DNA from: an uncultured Pseudoxanthomonas sp.
GTDB taxonomy: Bacteria; Pseudomonadota; Gammaproteobacteria; Xanthomonadales; Xanthomonadaceae
Length of the DNA: 64,000 bases
Assembly (NCBI GenBank): GCA_946479745.1
Contig: CAMLGZ010000007.1
Coordinates: 62,001 to 126,000 of the forward strand
Direction: 5' to 3'
A program made the translations under genes and the position numbers. Shown here in pieces: positions 17,884-25,045 of this stretch; position 1 is the stretch's first letter; every line of letters begins with the position of its first letter. The notes under the pieces are model-generated. The model did no database searches. It was not told the DNA's origin and worked only from the letters and a program-made list of their open reading frames with translations.

Positions 17884-17954
17884 AATGTAGGGCAATTATT
17901 CGGTTACGCCAATACCAAAAGCAAAAAAAACACCTTTTTTTATGTATTTTTTGC
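17884..17954 (-). promoter_or_regulatory. HU gene promoter with A/T-rich upstream element
   Basis: Minus strand: -35 TTGGCG (17907-17912), 17-base spacer, -10 TACATT (17884-17889). Immediately upstream of the -35 (17914-17954) is an A/T stretch with runs of eight A and eight T, standing out from the GC-rich surroundings and placed like an UP element that boosts strong promoters. The same tract also forms an 8-bp inverted repeat (17921-17928 with 17947-17954). Confidence 0.45.
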
Positions 17955-18079
17955 GATGAGCTGATAACCGGCCGGCTCCGGCTCCGAGTTTTGCGTGAGA
18001 AATGGCAACTGTGCGGTTGCAGCATTGCGGGCTGTGCGGTGGAATCGAGCCGGGCCGAAACGTTCGACAGGATTCGGAC

Positions 18080-18646
18080 CTACCCTTGGGAGCAGTCGGG
18101 CAAATAGCGTTTCAAGTCCTGATCGCCGGAAACCGTGCATTGCCAGCGCACCTGATAAGTGTCGGGATCGGCCTGCGGGACCAGCTGCAACAGCGTTCCT
18201 TCGGCGAAGTTGCCATCGAAAACTATGGTGATCGTGCCACGCTCGCCGACAGCGATGTCGCGTATGGCGCCTCCCGCTTTGGCGTTGTTCTGCGGCAGGC
18301 CCGCTTCGGAGGCCTTGGCGGGCCACTTGCCGTTGCTCATGAACGATTCGGTCAACGCCACCTTGTAGCTCTGCGTCTGGGAAAGGGCTTCGGCCACCAT
18401 GCGCCGCTTGTTCTGTTCGGTGGCCTGGGCCTCGAACGCCTGCTGGGCGCTGTCGACGCTCTGTTTGATTGAGGCATCGACGCTCCGGGTGATCTTCTTG
18501 GCCCCCTCGGCGGCCTGGGAAAGATCGAGAGTGGCCGCCTCGGTGCGTTTCGCTTCGCGAGGCTGGACTATGAAGTGGTCGTACACGAACAGGGCCACGC
18601 CTATGCCGAGAAGCGTGCCGAACAGAGAGATGGCCAACTGCTTCAT
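18080..18646 (-). CDS. Pilin-like globular domain on a non-prepilin membrane anchor
   Basis: A 188-residue protein. The N-terminus is one membrane helix (about 4-24) lacking the Gly-Phe-Thr-Leu-Ile-Glu prepilin cleavage motif. A charged helical stretch (35-90) follows, then a C-terminal domain like a type IV pilin head: YKVALTESFMSNGKWPAKAS, two beta stretches, and Cys170 with Cys185 spaced like the pilin D-loop disulfide. So it resembles major pilins without a normal pilin signal. The ATG at 18644-18646 is the only start that puts the helix first. Function unknown; assembly into a pilus is unlikely without prepilin processing. Confidence 0.7.
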   Translation of the reverse strand: MKQLAISLFGTLLGIGVALFVYDHFIVQPREAKRTEAATLDLSQAAEGAKKITRSVDASIKQSVDSAQQAFEAQATEQNKRRMVAEALSQTQSYKVALTESFMSNGKWPAKASEAGLPQNNAKAGGAIRDIAVGERGTITIVFDGNFAEGTLLQLVPQADPDTYQVRWQCTVSGDQDLKRYLPDCSQG

Positions 18647-18717
18647 GGAAGATCTTCGGGACGAGGAAGGTTTAAAGCTATCAGGATTTAATCGTGGGTA
18701 GCTGCTCGGAGGGAGCG

Positions 18718-18765
18718 GCGATACCCGGGCTTCTCTCCTCGCCATCGCAGATCCCCGGGTATCGC
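18718..18765. repeat. CGATACCCGGG-type inverted repeat
   Basis: Twelve-base perfect arms, GCGATACCCGGG (18718-18729) and its complement (18754-18765), extended by imperfect GAGCG/CGCTC flanks. It sits between the pilin-like gene and the EF-G gene. Similar GATACCCGGG elements are scattered through Xanthomonadales genomes (from memory, not searched). Confidence 0.65.
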
Positions 18766-18790
18766 TGCGCTCCACCCGGGCTGCGTGAGG

Positions 18791-20836
18791 TTATTCCTCC
18801 TCGTGCTTCGGTTTGTAGGATTCCACCAGCTTCTGCTGCACATTCCCCGGCACTGGTTCGTAGTGGCTGAAATCCAGGCGGTAGCGGCCCTTGCCGGCGG
18901 TTACCGACTTCAGCTCCGCCGCGTAACCCTCCAGCTCCGACAGCGGCACTTGCGCCTTCACCACGATCTCCCCACGCGCAGTATCGGTGCCGTTGATACG
19001 CGCGCGCTTGGAAGACAATCCGCCGGTGATATCGCCCAGCTGAGCCTCCGGTGCGTTGACCTCCAGGTCCACGATGGGTTCCAGCACTTGCGGCCGCGCC
19101 TTGCCTATGGCGTCCAGGAACGCTTTTTTTCCAGCTGCGACGAAGGCGATTTCCTTGCTGTCCACCGCATGATGCTTGCCGTCGTAGACGGTCACACGCA
19201 CGTCCTGGATGGGGTAGCCAGCCAACGCGCCGCCCTGCAGCACCTGGCGCACGCCTTTTTCGACCGCCGGCAGGTACTGGCCGGGGATGGTCCCGCCTTT
19301 GACCGCATCGACGAACTCGAAACCGCCGCCGCGCGGCAGCGGTTCGATGCGCAGAAAGACCTCGCCGAACTGGCCGGCGCCGCCGGTCTGCTTCTTGTGC
19401 CGGTGATGGCCTTCGGCGGCCACCCCTATGGTTTCGCGGTAGGCGATTCGCGGCGGCCGCGATGCGACTTCCACGCCATGCCGTTCCTTCAGCCGGTCCA
19501 GATTGACGCGAAGGTGCAGGTCGGACAAGCCGCGGATCACGGTTTCGTTGGTTTCGGATTCGTGTTCGACACGGAAGCACGGGTCTTCCTCCGCCAGGCG
19601 ATGCAAGGCGGTGGCGAGTTTCTGCTCCTGGCCCTTGCGGGTCGCTTCGATGGCCAGCCCGAACATCGGTTTGGGGAAGGCGAGCGGGGCCAGGCGGATC
19701 TCGTCTTCGTCGTGGCTGTCGTGCAGCACCGCATCGAAATGCAGGTCCTCGATCTTGGCCACCGCGGCGATGTCGCCGGGAATGGCTTCATCTATTTCCA
19801 CGTGGTCCTTGCCCTTGATCTTGTACAGATGCGCGACCTTGAAAGGCTTGCGGCCGTCGTCGACGAACAATTGTGTATCCCTGCGCACCGTGCCCTGGTA
19901 CACGCGGAAGATGCCCAGCTTGCCCACGAAAGGATCGTTGACGATCTTGAAGACATCGGCGATGACGTGCGCATCGGGGTCGGGCTTGGCTTCGATCAGC
20001 GCCGCTTTGTCGCCGCTGCCCTTGACGAACGGCGGCGCATTGCCCTCGCCGGGATGCGGGAACAGCTTCTCGGCGATATCCAGCAGTTCCCTGACGCCGG
20101 CGCCGCTGCGCGCCGAAACGAAGCACACCGGCACCAGATGCCCTTCGCGCAGGCACTGCTCGAAGACATCGTGCAGCTCCTCGCCCTTCAATCCGGATTC
20201 GCCCTGGTCGAGATAGCGGTCCATCACCGTTTCGTTGACTTCGACCACCTGGTCGATGATTTTCTGATGCCAGGCGGCAACCGGACCCAGGTTGCTGTCG
20301 CCGGTGGGTTTCCAGAAACAGTCGACTACGCGCTTGCCGCCCTCGACCGGGAGATTGAGGGGCAGCACTTCGGGACCGAAAATCTCGCGCAGGCTGTCGA
20401 GCAGGGCGCCGAGTTTGGCGCCCGGGTGATCGATCTTGTTGATCAGGATGACGCGGCACAGATTGCGCGCCTTGGCGTGCTCCATCATGCGGCGCGTACC
20501 GTAACCGACGCCGGTGTCGGCATCCACCACTATGGCCACGGTCTCCACCGCAGCCAATGCCGACAGGGTGGGGCCGCGGAAATCCGGATAACCGGGGGTG
20601 TCGATCAGGTTGACGTGGATACCCTCGTGATCGGTGCTTGCGATCGCGCTGTCCATCGAGTGGCCACGATCTTTTTCCATGGGATCGTGATCGGACACGG
20701 TACTGCCGCGTTCAATCGTGCCTGCCGTCTGCAGGGCGCCGCCGGCATGCAGCAGGGCTTCGAACAAGGTGGTTTTGCCGGCGCCAGGGTGGCCTGCCAA
20801 GGCCACGTTGCGGATTTGCGCTGTCGAATAAGGCAT
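18791..20836 (-). CDS. Elongation factor G-like protein (EF-G2 type)
   Basis: A 681-residue translational GTPase. G1 is GHPGAGKTT (15-23), G3 is DTPGYPDF and G4 is NKID. Length and domain order (G, II, III, IV, V) follow EF-G, and domain IV begins IAYRETIG. The divergent G1 (GHPGAGKTT rather than AHIDAGKTT) and other wording mark it as the second EF-G paralogue rather than the main fusA, which normally lies in the rpsL-rpsG-fusA-tuf operon. Related EF-G2 proteins act in ribosome recycling or have unclear roles. It is a single-gene unit here. Confidence 0.88.
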   Translation of the reverse strand: MPYSTAQIRNVALAGHPGAGKTTLFEALLHAGGALQTAGTIERGSTVSDHDPMEKDRGHSMDSAIASTDHEGIHVNLIDTPGYPDFRGPTLSALAAVETVAIVVDADTGVGYGTRRMMEHAKARNLCRVILINKIDHPGAKLGALLDSLREIFGPEVLPLNLPVEGGKRVVDCFWKPTGDSNLGPVAAWHQKIIDQVVEVNETVMDRYLDQGESGLKGEELHDVFEQCLREGHLVPVCFVSARSGAGVRELLDIAEKLFPHPGEGNAPPFVKGSGDKAALIEAKPDPDAHVIADVFKIVNDPFVGKLGIFRVYQGTVRRDTQLFVDDGRKPFKVAHLYKIKGKDHVEIDEAIPGDIAAVAKIEDLHFDAVLHDSHDEDEIRLAPLAFPKPMFGLAIEATRKGQEQKLATALHRLAEEDPCFRVEHESETNETVIRGLSDLHLRVNLDRLKERHGVEVASRPPRIAYRETIGVAAEGHHRHKKQTGGAGQFGEVFLRIEPLPRGGGFEFVDAVKGGTIPGQYLPAVEKGVRQVLQGGALAGYPIQDVRVTVYDGKHHAVDSKEIAFVAAGKKAFLDAIGKARPQVLEPIVDLEVNAPEAQLGDITGGLSSKRARINGTDTARGEIVVKAQVPLSELEGYAAELKSVTAGKGRYRLDFSHYEPVPGNVQQKLVESYKPKHEEE

Positions 20837-21049
20837 GAGGCCGTTCCTCCCAAAGGTTTATGGAGTAAAGGGCCGTCATGGCAGTCCGGGCCGAGTGTCC
20901 TGGACGAGTGGCGAGCGTGACGCCCGGTGGGCGGTCATGGCGGGCGGCCAGCATTGCGGCCATGAACGGAGCGGTCAAGTCGCACTGCGGTACGGGGCGT
21001 TAACAGACCCTGGGTGTAAGCTTCGCGCTCCCCCATCAAGGAGCATGAA

Positions 21050-21490
21050 ATGGCAGCCCTGAAACGATTCGCCGACGCGGCATGGAGCGGCGATCTGATG
21101 TCCGGAAAAGGCAACCTGAGCACGCCGCAAAGCGGTCTGTTCGCCGCGCAGAATTATTCCTTCAAGACGCGCTTCGGCGACGAGAAAGGCACCAATCCGG
21201 AGGAACTGCTGGCCGCAGCGCACGCCGGCTGCTTCACCATGGCGCTCTCGGCGGTGCTGGGGAAGGAGGGCTTCATTGCCGACAGCATCAACACGCGCGC
21301 CGAAGTATCGATGGAACCCGGCGCCGATCCGGGCCCGACCGTGACCGGAGTGAAGCTGGTCATGTCGGCCAAGGTGCCGGGTATCGACGCCGCCAAGTTC
21401 GACGAGATCGCGCATGCGGCGAAAGCCGGCTGCGTCATTTCGCGCGCGCTGGCCGTACCGGTGACCCTGGAAGCTACCTTGGTTGAGTGA
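21050..21490 (+). CDS. OsmC-family peroxiredoxin
   Basis: A 146-residue OsmC/Ohr-type thiol peroxidase. Catalytic cysteines are Cys61 ([12 protein letters not shown]) and Cys128 ([13 protein letters not shown]), and the [11 protein letters not shown] segment is diagnostic. These proteins reduce organic hydroperoxides. ATG at 21050 has AAGGAG about six bases upstream. Its end overlaps the start of the hydrolase gene by eight bases, so the two are coupled. Confidence 0.92.
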   Translation: MAALKRFADAAWSGDLMSGKGNLSTPQSGLFAAQNYSFKTRFGDEKGTNPEELLAAAHAGCFTMALSAVLGKEGFIADSINTRAEVSMEPGADPGPTVTGVKLVMSAKVPGIDAAKFDEIAHAAKAGCVISRALAVPVTLEATLVE

Positions 21491-22175
21491 CTGGAATGCT
21501 TTGCTGATCCACGGCGCCGGCGGCGGCGCCTGGGAATGGAACCAGTGGCGTGGCGTACTGGAAGCGCACACCGTCGCCGTGCAGACCATGGAATTGCAGC
21601 CCGTTGCGCAGGGATTGGCCGCCACCACGTTGCAGGACTACGCTGCGCAGGTGGGAATGGCTCTGCAGGGTTTGCAGCGCCCACGCGTATTGGTGGGCGC
21701 CAGCCTGGGCGGGCTGCTGGCCGCGATGTGCGCCGATGAGGCGGATGCCTTGGTGCTGGTCAATCCGCTGCCGCCTGCGCCGTGGCACCGGCGATTGCCC
21801 GTGCGCTCATGGGACAGGGTGGTTCCCTGGCAACGCAACGCGCGACTGCATTCCACCCGCCAGGCGATGCGGGACGCGGACGATGCGAGCGCGTTATGGG
21901 CTTTTCGCCATTGGCGCGACGAATCGGGCCAGGCGCTAAGCCAGGCGCATGCGGGCGTTGAAGTCGCAAAGCCGGATTGTCCTGCGCTATTCGTTGTCTC
22001 CAGGCAGGACGAGGACGTGGCGCCGGAGATTGTTCTTGAGTGGGCGCAAGCTTGGCAGGCGGATCGGCTGGAAGCGCTTGCAAACAGCCACGTCGGGCCT
22101 TTGCTGGGTCGCCAGGCACAAGCGGTCGCCGCCCAAGCTGTCGCATGGCTAAACCGACTCGGGCAGGCGGGCTGA
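21483..22175 (+). CDS. Alpha/beta hydrolase
   Basis: A 230-residue serine hydrolase. The oxyanion loop [13 protein letters not shown] comes first, the nucleophile is in [12 protein letters not shown] (GxSxG), the acid probably in [11 protein letters not shown] and the histidine in NSHVGPL. Initiation appears to be TTG at 21483, inside osmC, since no ATG precedes the conserved oxyanion motif. Coupling with OsmC suggests a shared stress or lipid-peroxide role, but the substrate is unknown. Confidence 0.82.
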   Translation: MSDWNALLIHGAGGGAWEWNQWRGVLEAHTVAVQTMELQPVAQGLAATTLQDYAAQVGMALQGLQRPRVLVGASLGGLLAAMCADEADALVLVNPLPPAPWHRRLPVRSWDRVVPWQRNARLHSTRQAMRDADDASALWAFRHWRDESGQALSQAHAGVEVAKPDCPALFVVSRQDEDVAPEIVLEWAQAWQADRLEALANSHVGPLLGRQAQAVAAQAVAWLNRLGQAG

Positions 22176-22246
22176 GTTCAGACTCGTTTCACCCGCGCGA
22201 CTTGACGATGCGTCTGCGCCACATCCGGCGTTGGGAGCCTGCTCAG

Positions 22247-22975
22247 ATGAAACGCCTTTCCGCCAGCCTGCTAGTCGCGGGCCTTGCCTTTACCGGTACC
22301 GCCTTCGCGCAGTCGTCCGGCTACTACGGGCAGGACGATCGTGACTACGGTTCCGATCCGTACCCATCCGACTCCTATCAGGGGCAGGGCGCGACGTACG
22401 ATTACGCGCGGGTGCTGCGCGTGGATCCGGTCATCGGCTCCGACTATGGCAATCGTACTTCACAGAGGTCCAGCCAGTGCCATTACCGTCAGGCCGATGA
22501 TGTCTACACGGGCAACGACGGCTACTACAATCAGAACGACCACTACCAGAATGATCGCGACAACGGCTACTACGGCCGCGACGACGGTTACCGCAGCAAT
22601 GGCAACGAAACCAGCCGCACGGTAGCCACGGTGATCGGCGGCATTGCGGGTGCGGTGCTGGGCAGCAAGATCGGCGATGGCAGCGGGCGTTATGTGGGCA
22701 CGGCGGTGGGCTCCATGGTCGGCGGCATGGCCGGCCGCTCCATCTATGACAGCTCGCAACGCAACAACCAATATCAGCGCCGAGGTACGGTTCGCGTCTG
22801 CGATCCGGTGCCGGTCACCAGTCGCGATGGCTACTACGGCGACGGCTATGGCGACGACGAGAGCCTCAATGGCTACGACGTGACCTACGAATACGCCAAC
22901 CGCACCTACCACACGCGCACCAATTACCATCCCGGCGATCGCATCCGGGTGCGGGTGGATGTGCAGGCGGAATGA
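22247..22975 (+). CDS. Glycine-zipper 2TM-type envelope protein
   Basis: A 242-residue exported protein. The signal peptide ends at TAFA; then a long Tyr/Asp/Gly-rich region (to about 110) precedes a glycine-zipper hairpin, VIGGIAGAVLGSKIGDGSGR and GTAVGSMVGGMAGRSI, as in Rick_17kDa/SlyB-type proteins. The C-terminus is beta-rich (VTYEYANRTYHTRTNYHPG). Such proteins sit in the outer membrane or its inner leaflet and are linked to envelope stress. ATG at 22247 begins MKRLSASLLV; earlier in-frame starts lack a signal peptide. Confidence 0.82.
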   Translation: MKRLSASLLVAGLAFTGTAFAQSSGYYGQDDRDYGSDPYPSDSYQGQGATYDYARVLRVDPVIGSDYGNRTSQRSSQCHYRQADDVYTGNDGYYNQNDHYQNDRDNGYYGRDDGYRSNGNETSRTVATVIGGIAGAVLGSKIGDGSGRYVGTAVGSMVGGMAGRSIYDSSQRNNQYQRRGTVRVCDPVPVTSRDGYYGDGYGDDESLNGYDVTYEYANRTYHTRTNYHPGDRIRVRVDVQAE

Positions 22976-22998
22976 GATTTTCGCTTTGAGTGGAAAAG

Positions 22999-23024
22999 AA
23001 AAAGGAGCTGCAAGGCTCCTTTTT
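22999..23024 (+). terminator. Intrinsic terminator after the glycine-zipper gene
   Basis: Ten-base arms AAAAAGGAGC (22999-23008) and its complement (23015-23024) with a six-base loop run straight into a T tract, 24 bases after the stop codon. Confidence 0.85.
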
Positions 23025-23029
23025 TTGGT

Positions 23030-23138
23030 CGTCATCCCAGCGAAAGCTGGGATCCATTTTGATCTTGCTCTGCAGTGCACTACGGTGGAAACGTCAAAAT
23101 CAAAATCAAAATGGATCCCAGCTTTCGCTGGGATGACG
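23030..23138. repeat. CGTCATCCCAGCG-type inverted repeat
   Basis: Two 34-base arms (23030-23063 and 23105-23138), beginning CGTCATCCCAGCGAAAGC, are perfect reverse complements around a 41-base loop. Within each arm CCCAGC and GCTGGG also pair, so each arm can form its own small stem. A damaged copy lies at 62521-62658. Confidence 0.9.
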
Positions 23139-23155
23139 ACGGTGTGGATCTTTGG

Positions 23156-24031
23156 TCACCAATCGATCTGTCCCCTCACTACATTGCGGATTCTGCCGCC
23201 CGACCAAACCTCGCCCTCTTCATCGACATGCAACTCGATAATCGCGTCGTAACCCACCTCGCGCCCCTGGCTGATGCGGTAGCGGCCATCGTTGCCGGGT
23301 AGCGCATCCTGCGAAGCCAGCCATGCCGCCAGCGTCGCATTGGCTGCGCCCGAGGCGGCATCCTCGAACTGCGCCGGGGCGCCCACCCAGGCGCGCACCG
23401 CCAGGAAGTAGACCGGATCGTCGCTGCGCGCGAACACGCACATGCCCATGCTTTCGGTCTCATGCGCCAACTTGCCGATCGCTTCCCAGGGCGGGGTCGC
23501 CGAGCGCAGCGCGGCTTCGTCGCGCAGTTCCGCCAGCCACCAGCGGCGGCCGCCGTCCATCAGCGCGGGCGGTAAATCGCCCAGCGGCAGGGTGCCAAGC
23601 ACATCGTGCAGCCGCGCATCTTCCGGTGAAGCGATTTCCATCACCTTGGCGCGCGGCGTGCGTACGGCGATGGTGCGGGTAGCGCCGGTACCGATCACGC
23701 GTAAGGGAAGCAGTCCGGCGATGCCGTCCTGCACCAGCAGTCCATCGCGCGGTGTCGCCAGTCCCGCTTCCAAAACCGCATGGGCAGTACCGACACTGGG
23801 GTGGCCGGCGAAAGGTACTTCGCGGCGCGGGCTGAAGATGCGGATGCCGTAGCTGGCTTCCGGTTTCGTCGCCGGAAATACGAATGTGGTTTCCGGCAAC
23901 CGCGTCCAGCGTGCGATCGCCTGCATGGTGGCGTCGTCCAACCCCTCGGCATCCAGAACTACGGCCAATGGGTTGCCTGCGCCGGGGCGGTCGGCGAAGA
24001 CGTCGAGTTGCACGTAACGGCGTGAGGTCAT
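23156..24031 (-). CDS. PhzF-family isomerase/epimerase, copy 1
   Basis: A 291-residue PhzF-like protein. It starts YVQLDVFADRPGAGNPLAVV and has FSPRREVPFAGHPSVGTAH and the conserved FEDAASGAANATLAAWLAS near the active site. Family members (PhzF, YddE) catalyse proton shifts on small cyclic or amino-acid substrates; few have known substrates and no phenazine genes are present. Start ATG at 24029-24031. It lies 31 bases downstream of the second copy, the same length and strand, so the pair is a tandem duplication. Confidence 0.88.
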   Translation of the reverse strand: MTSRRYVQLDVFADRPGAGNPLAVVLDAEGLDDATMQAIARWTRLPETTFVFPATKPEASYGIRIFSPRREVPFAGHPSVGTAHAVLEAGLATPRDGLLVQDGIAGLLPLRVIGTGATRTIAVRTPRAKVMEIASPEDARLHDVLGTLPLGDLPPALMDGGRRWWLAELRDEAALRSATPPWEAIGKLAHETESMGMCVFARSDDPVYFLAVRAWVGAPAQFEDAASGAANATLAAWLASQDALPGNDGRYRISQGREVGYDAIIELHVDEEGEVWSGGRIRNVVRGQIDW

Positions 24032-24062
24032 CAGAAATAGGAGGGGGTGGGGGCCGTGCAGC

Positions 24063-24938
24063 TTACCAATCCACGCTGCCGCGGATAACCGCCTGTACCT
24101 GACCACCGATCCAGACTTCGTTTTCGCTATCCACCTGCACTTCCACCCGGCCATCGCGTCCCAGTTCGCGGCCCTGGCTGGCGATATAGCGTCCCTCCGC
24201 ACCGGGTAACGCACCGGCATGGTGCAGCAGCGCGGCGATGCTGGCGTTGGCGCTGCCGGTCACCGGGTCTTCCGGTATGCCGTCGGCGGGGCAATACGCA
24301 CGCACGGCCAGATCGTGATCCGAGCCCTCGACTCGGCCGAACACCACCAGCCCAACCGCGTTGCTGGCAGTGCTGAGTGCGGCGATGGCGGGCAGATCGG
24401 GTTGCATCGCGCGCACCGTGGCTGCATCGGCCAGTTCCACCAACCACCAGTCCGGACCGTTGTTCCACAACGCAGGAGCGAGCTTGCCGCGCCGCAGGCC
24501 CTGCAAGGCGGAAGCGAGCGCCTTGGCATGAACGTCCCCGGCGTCCACTTCCCGCGCATGTGGCGCCCGCACATGGACAAAGCGGGCGGCATCGCGTTGC
24601 TCGATTCTTATCGGCAGCAAACCCGCCGCGCATTCCTGCACCAGGCGACCGTCCTTCGCTTGCGCCAGACCCGAATCCAGCGCCGCCCAGGCCGCACCCA
24701 CGCTGGGGTGGCCCGCGAAGGGCAGTTCCTGGCGCGGGGTGAAGATGCGCACGCGATAGTCGGCTTCCGCCGAAGTGGGGGGCAGGAAGAAGATCGTCTC
24801 GGACAGGTTCGCCCAGGCGGCATAAGCCTGCATCGCGTCTGCGTCCATGTCGGCCGCGTCGAACACCACGCCCAGCGGATTGCCGGCACCGGGCCGGTCG
24901 GCGAAGACGTCGAGTTGCAGATAACGGCGTACGGTCAT
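24063..24938 (-). CDS. PhzF-family isomerase/epimerase, copy 2
   Basis: A 291-residue PhzF-like protein beginning YLQLDVFADRPGAGNPLGVV, with FTPRQELPFAGHPSVGAAW and the active-site motif EDPVTGSANASIAALLHHA. Copy 2 keeps the canonical DPVTGSA wording, while copy 1 has the variant EDAASGAAN, so the two probably differ in substrate or activity. They are tandem and same-strand. Start ATG at 24936-24938. Confidence 0.88.
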   Translation of the reverse strand: MTVRRYLQLDVFADRPGAGNPLGVVFDAADMDADAMQAYAAWANLSETIFFLPPTSAEADYRVRIFTPRQELPFAGHPSVGAAWAALDSGLAQAKDGRLVQECAAGLLPIRIEQRDAARFVHVRAPHAREVDAGDVHAKALASALQGLRRGKLAPALWNNGPDWWLVELADAATVRAMQPDLPAIAALSTASNAVGLVVFGRVEGSDHDLAVRAYCPADGIPEDPVTGSANASIAALLHHAGALPGAEGRYIASQGRELGRDGRVEVQVDSENEVWIGGQVQAVIRGSVDW

Positions 24939-25045
24939 ACGGGGCGGCCTTGTTCGGTAGGTTCGTATGGAAGCATTCGTTTAGGGCATTCGTTTAGAAT
25001 CAACGGTTCACGCCCGAATGGTCGGGCAGTCCCCCTCTTCTGTCC

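Noticed and set aside
18791..20836. The main housekeeping EF-G (fusA)
   Set aside because: The G1 wording and lack of rpsL, rpsG and tuf neighbours fit the second EF-G type better.
23156..24938. Part of a phenazine biosynthesis cluster
   Set aside because: Only PhzF-like genes are present; no other phz gene is nearby and the family is widespread outside phenazine makers.
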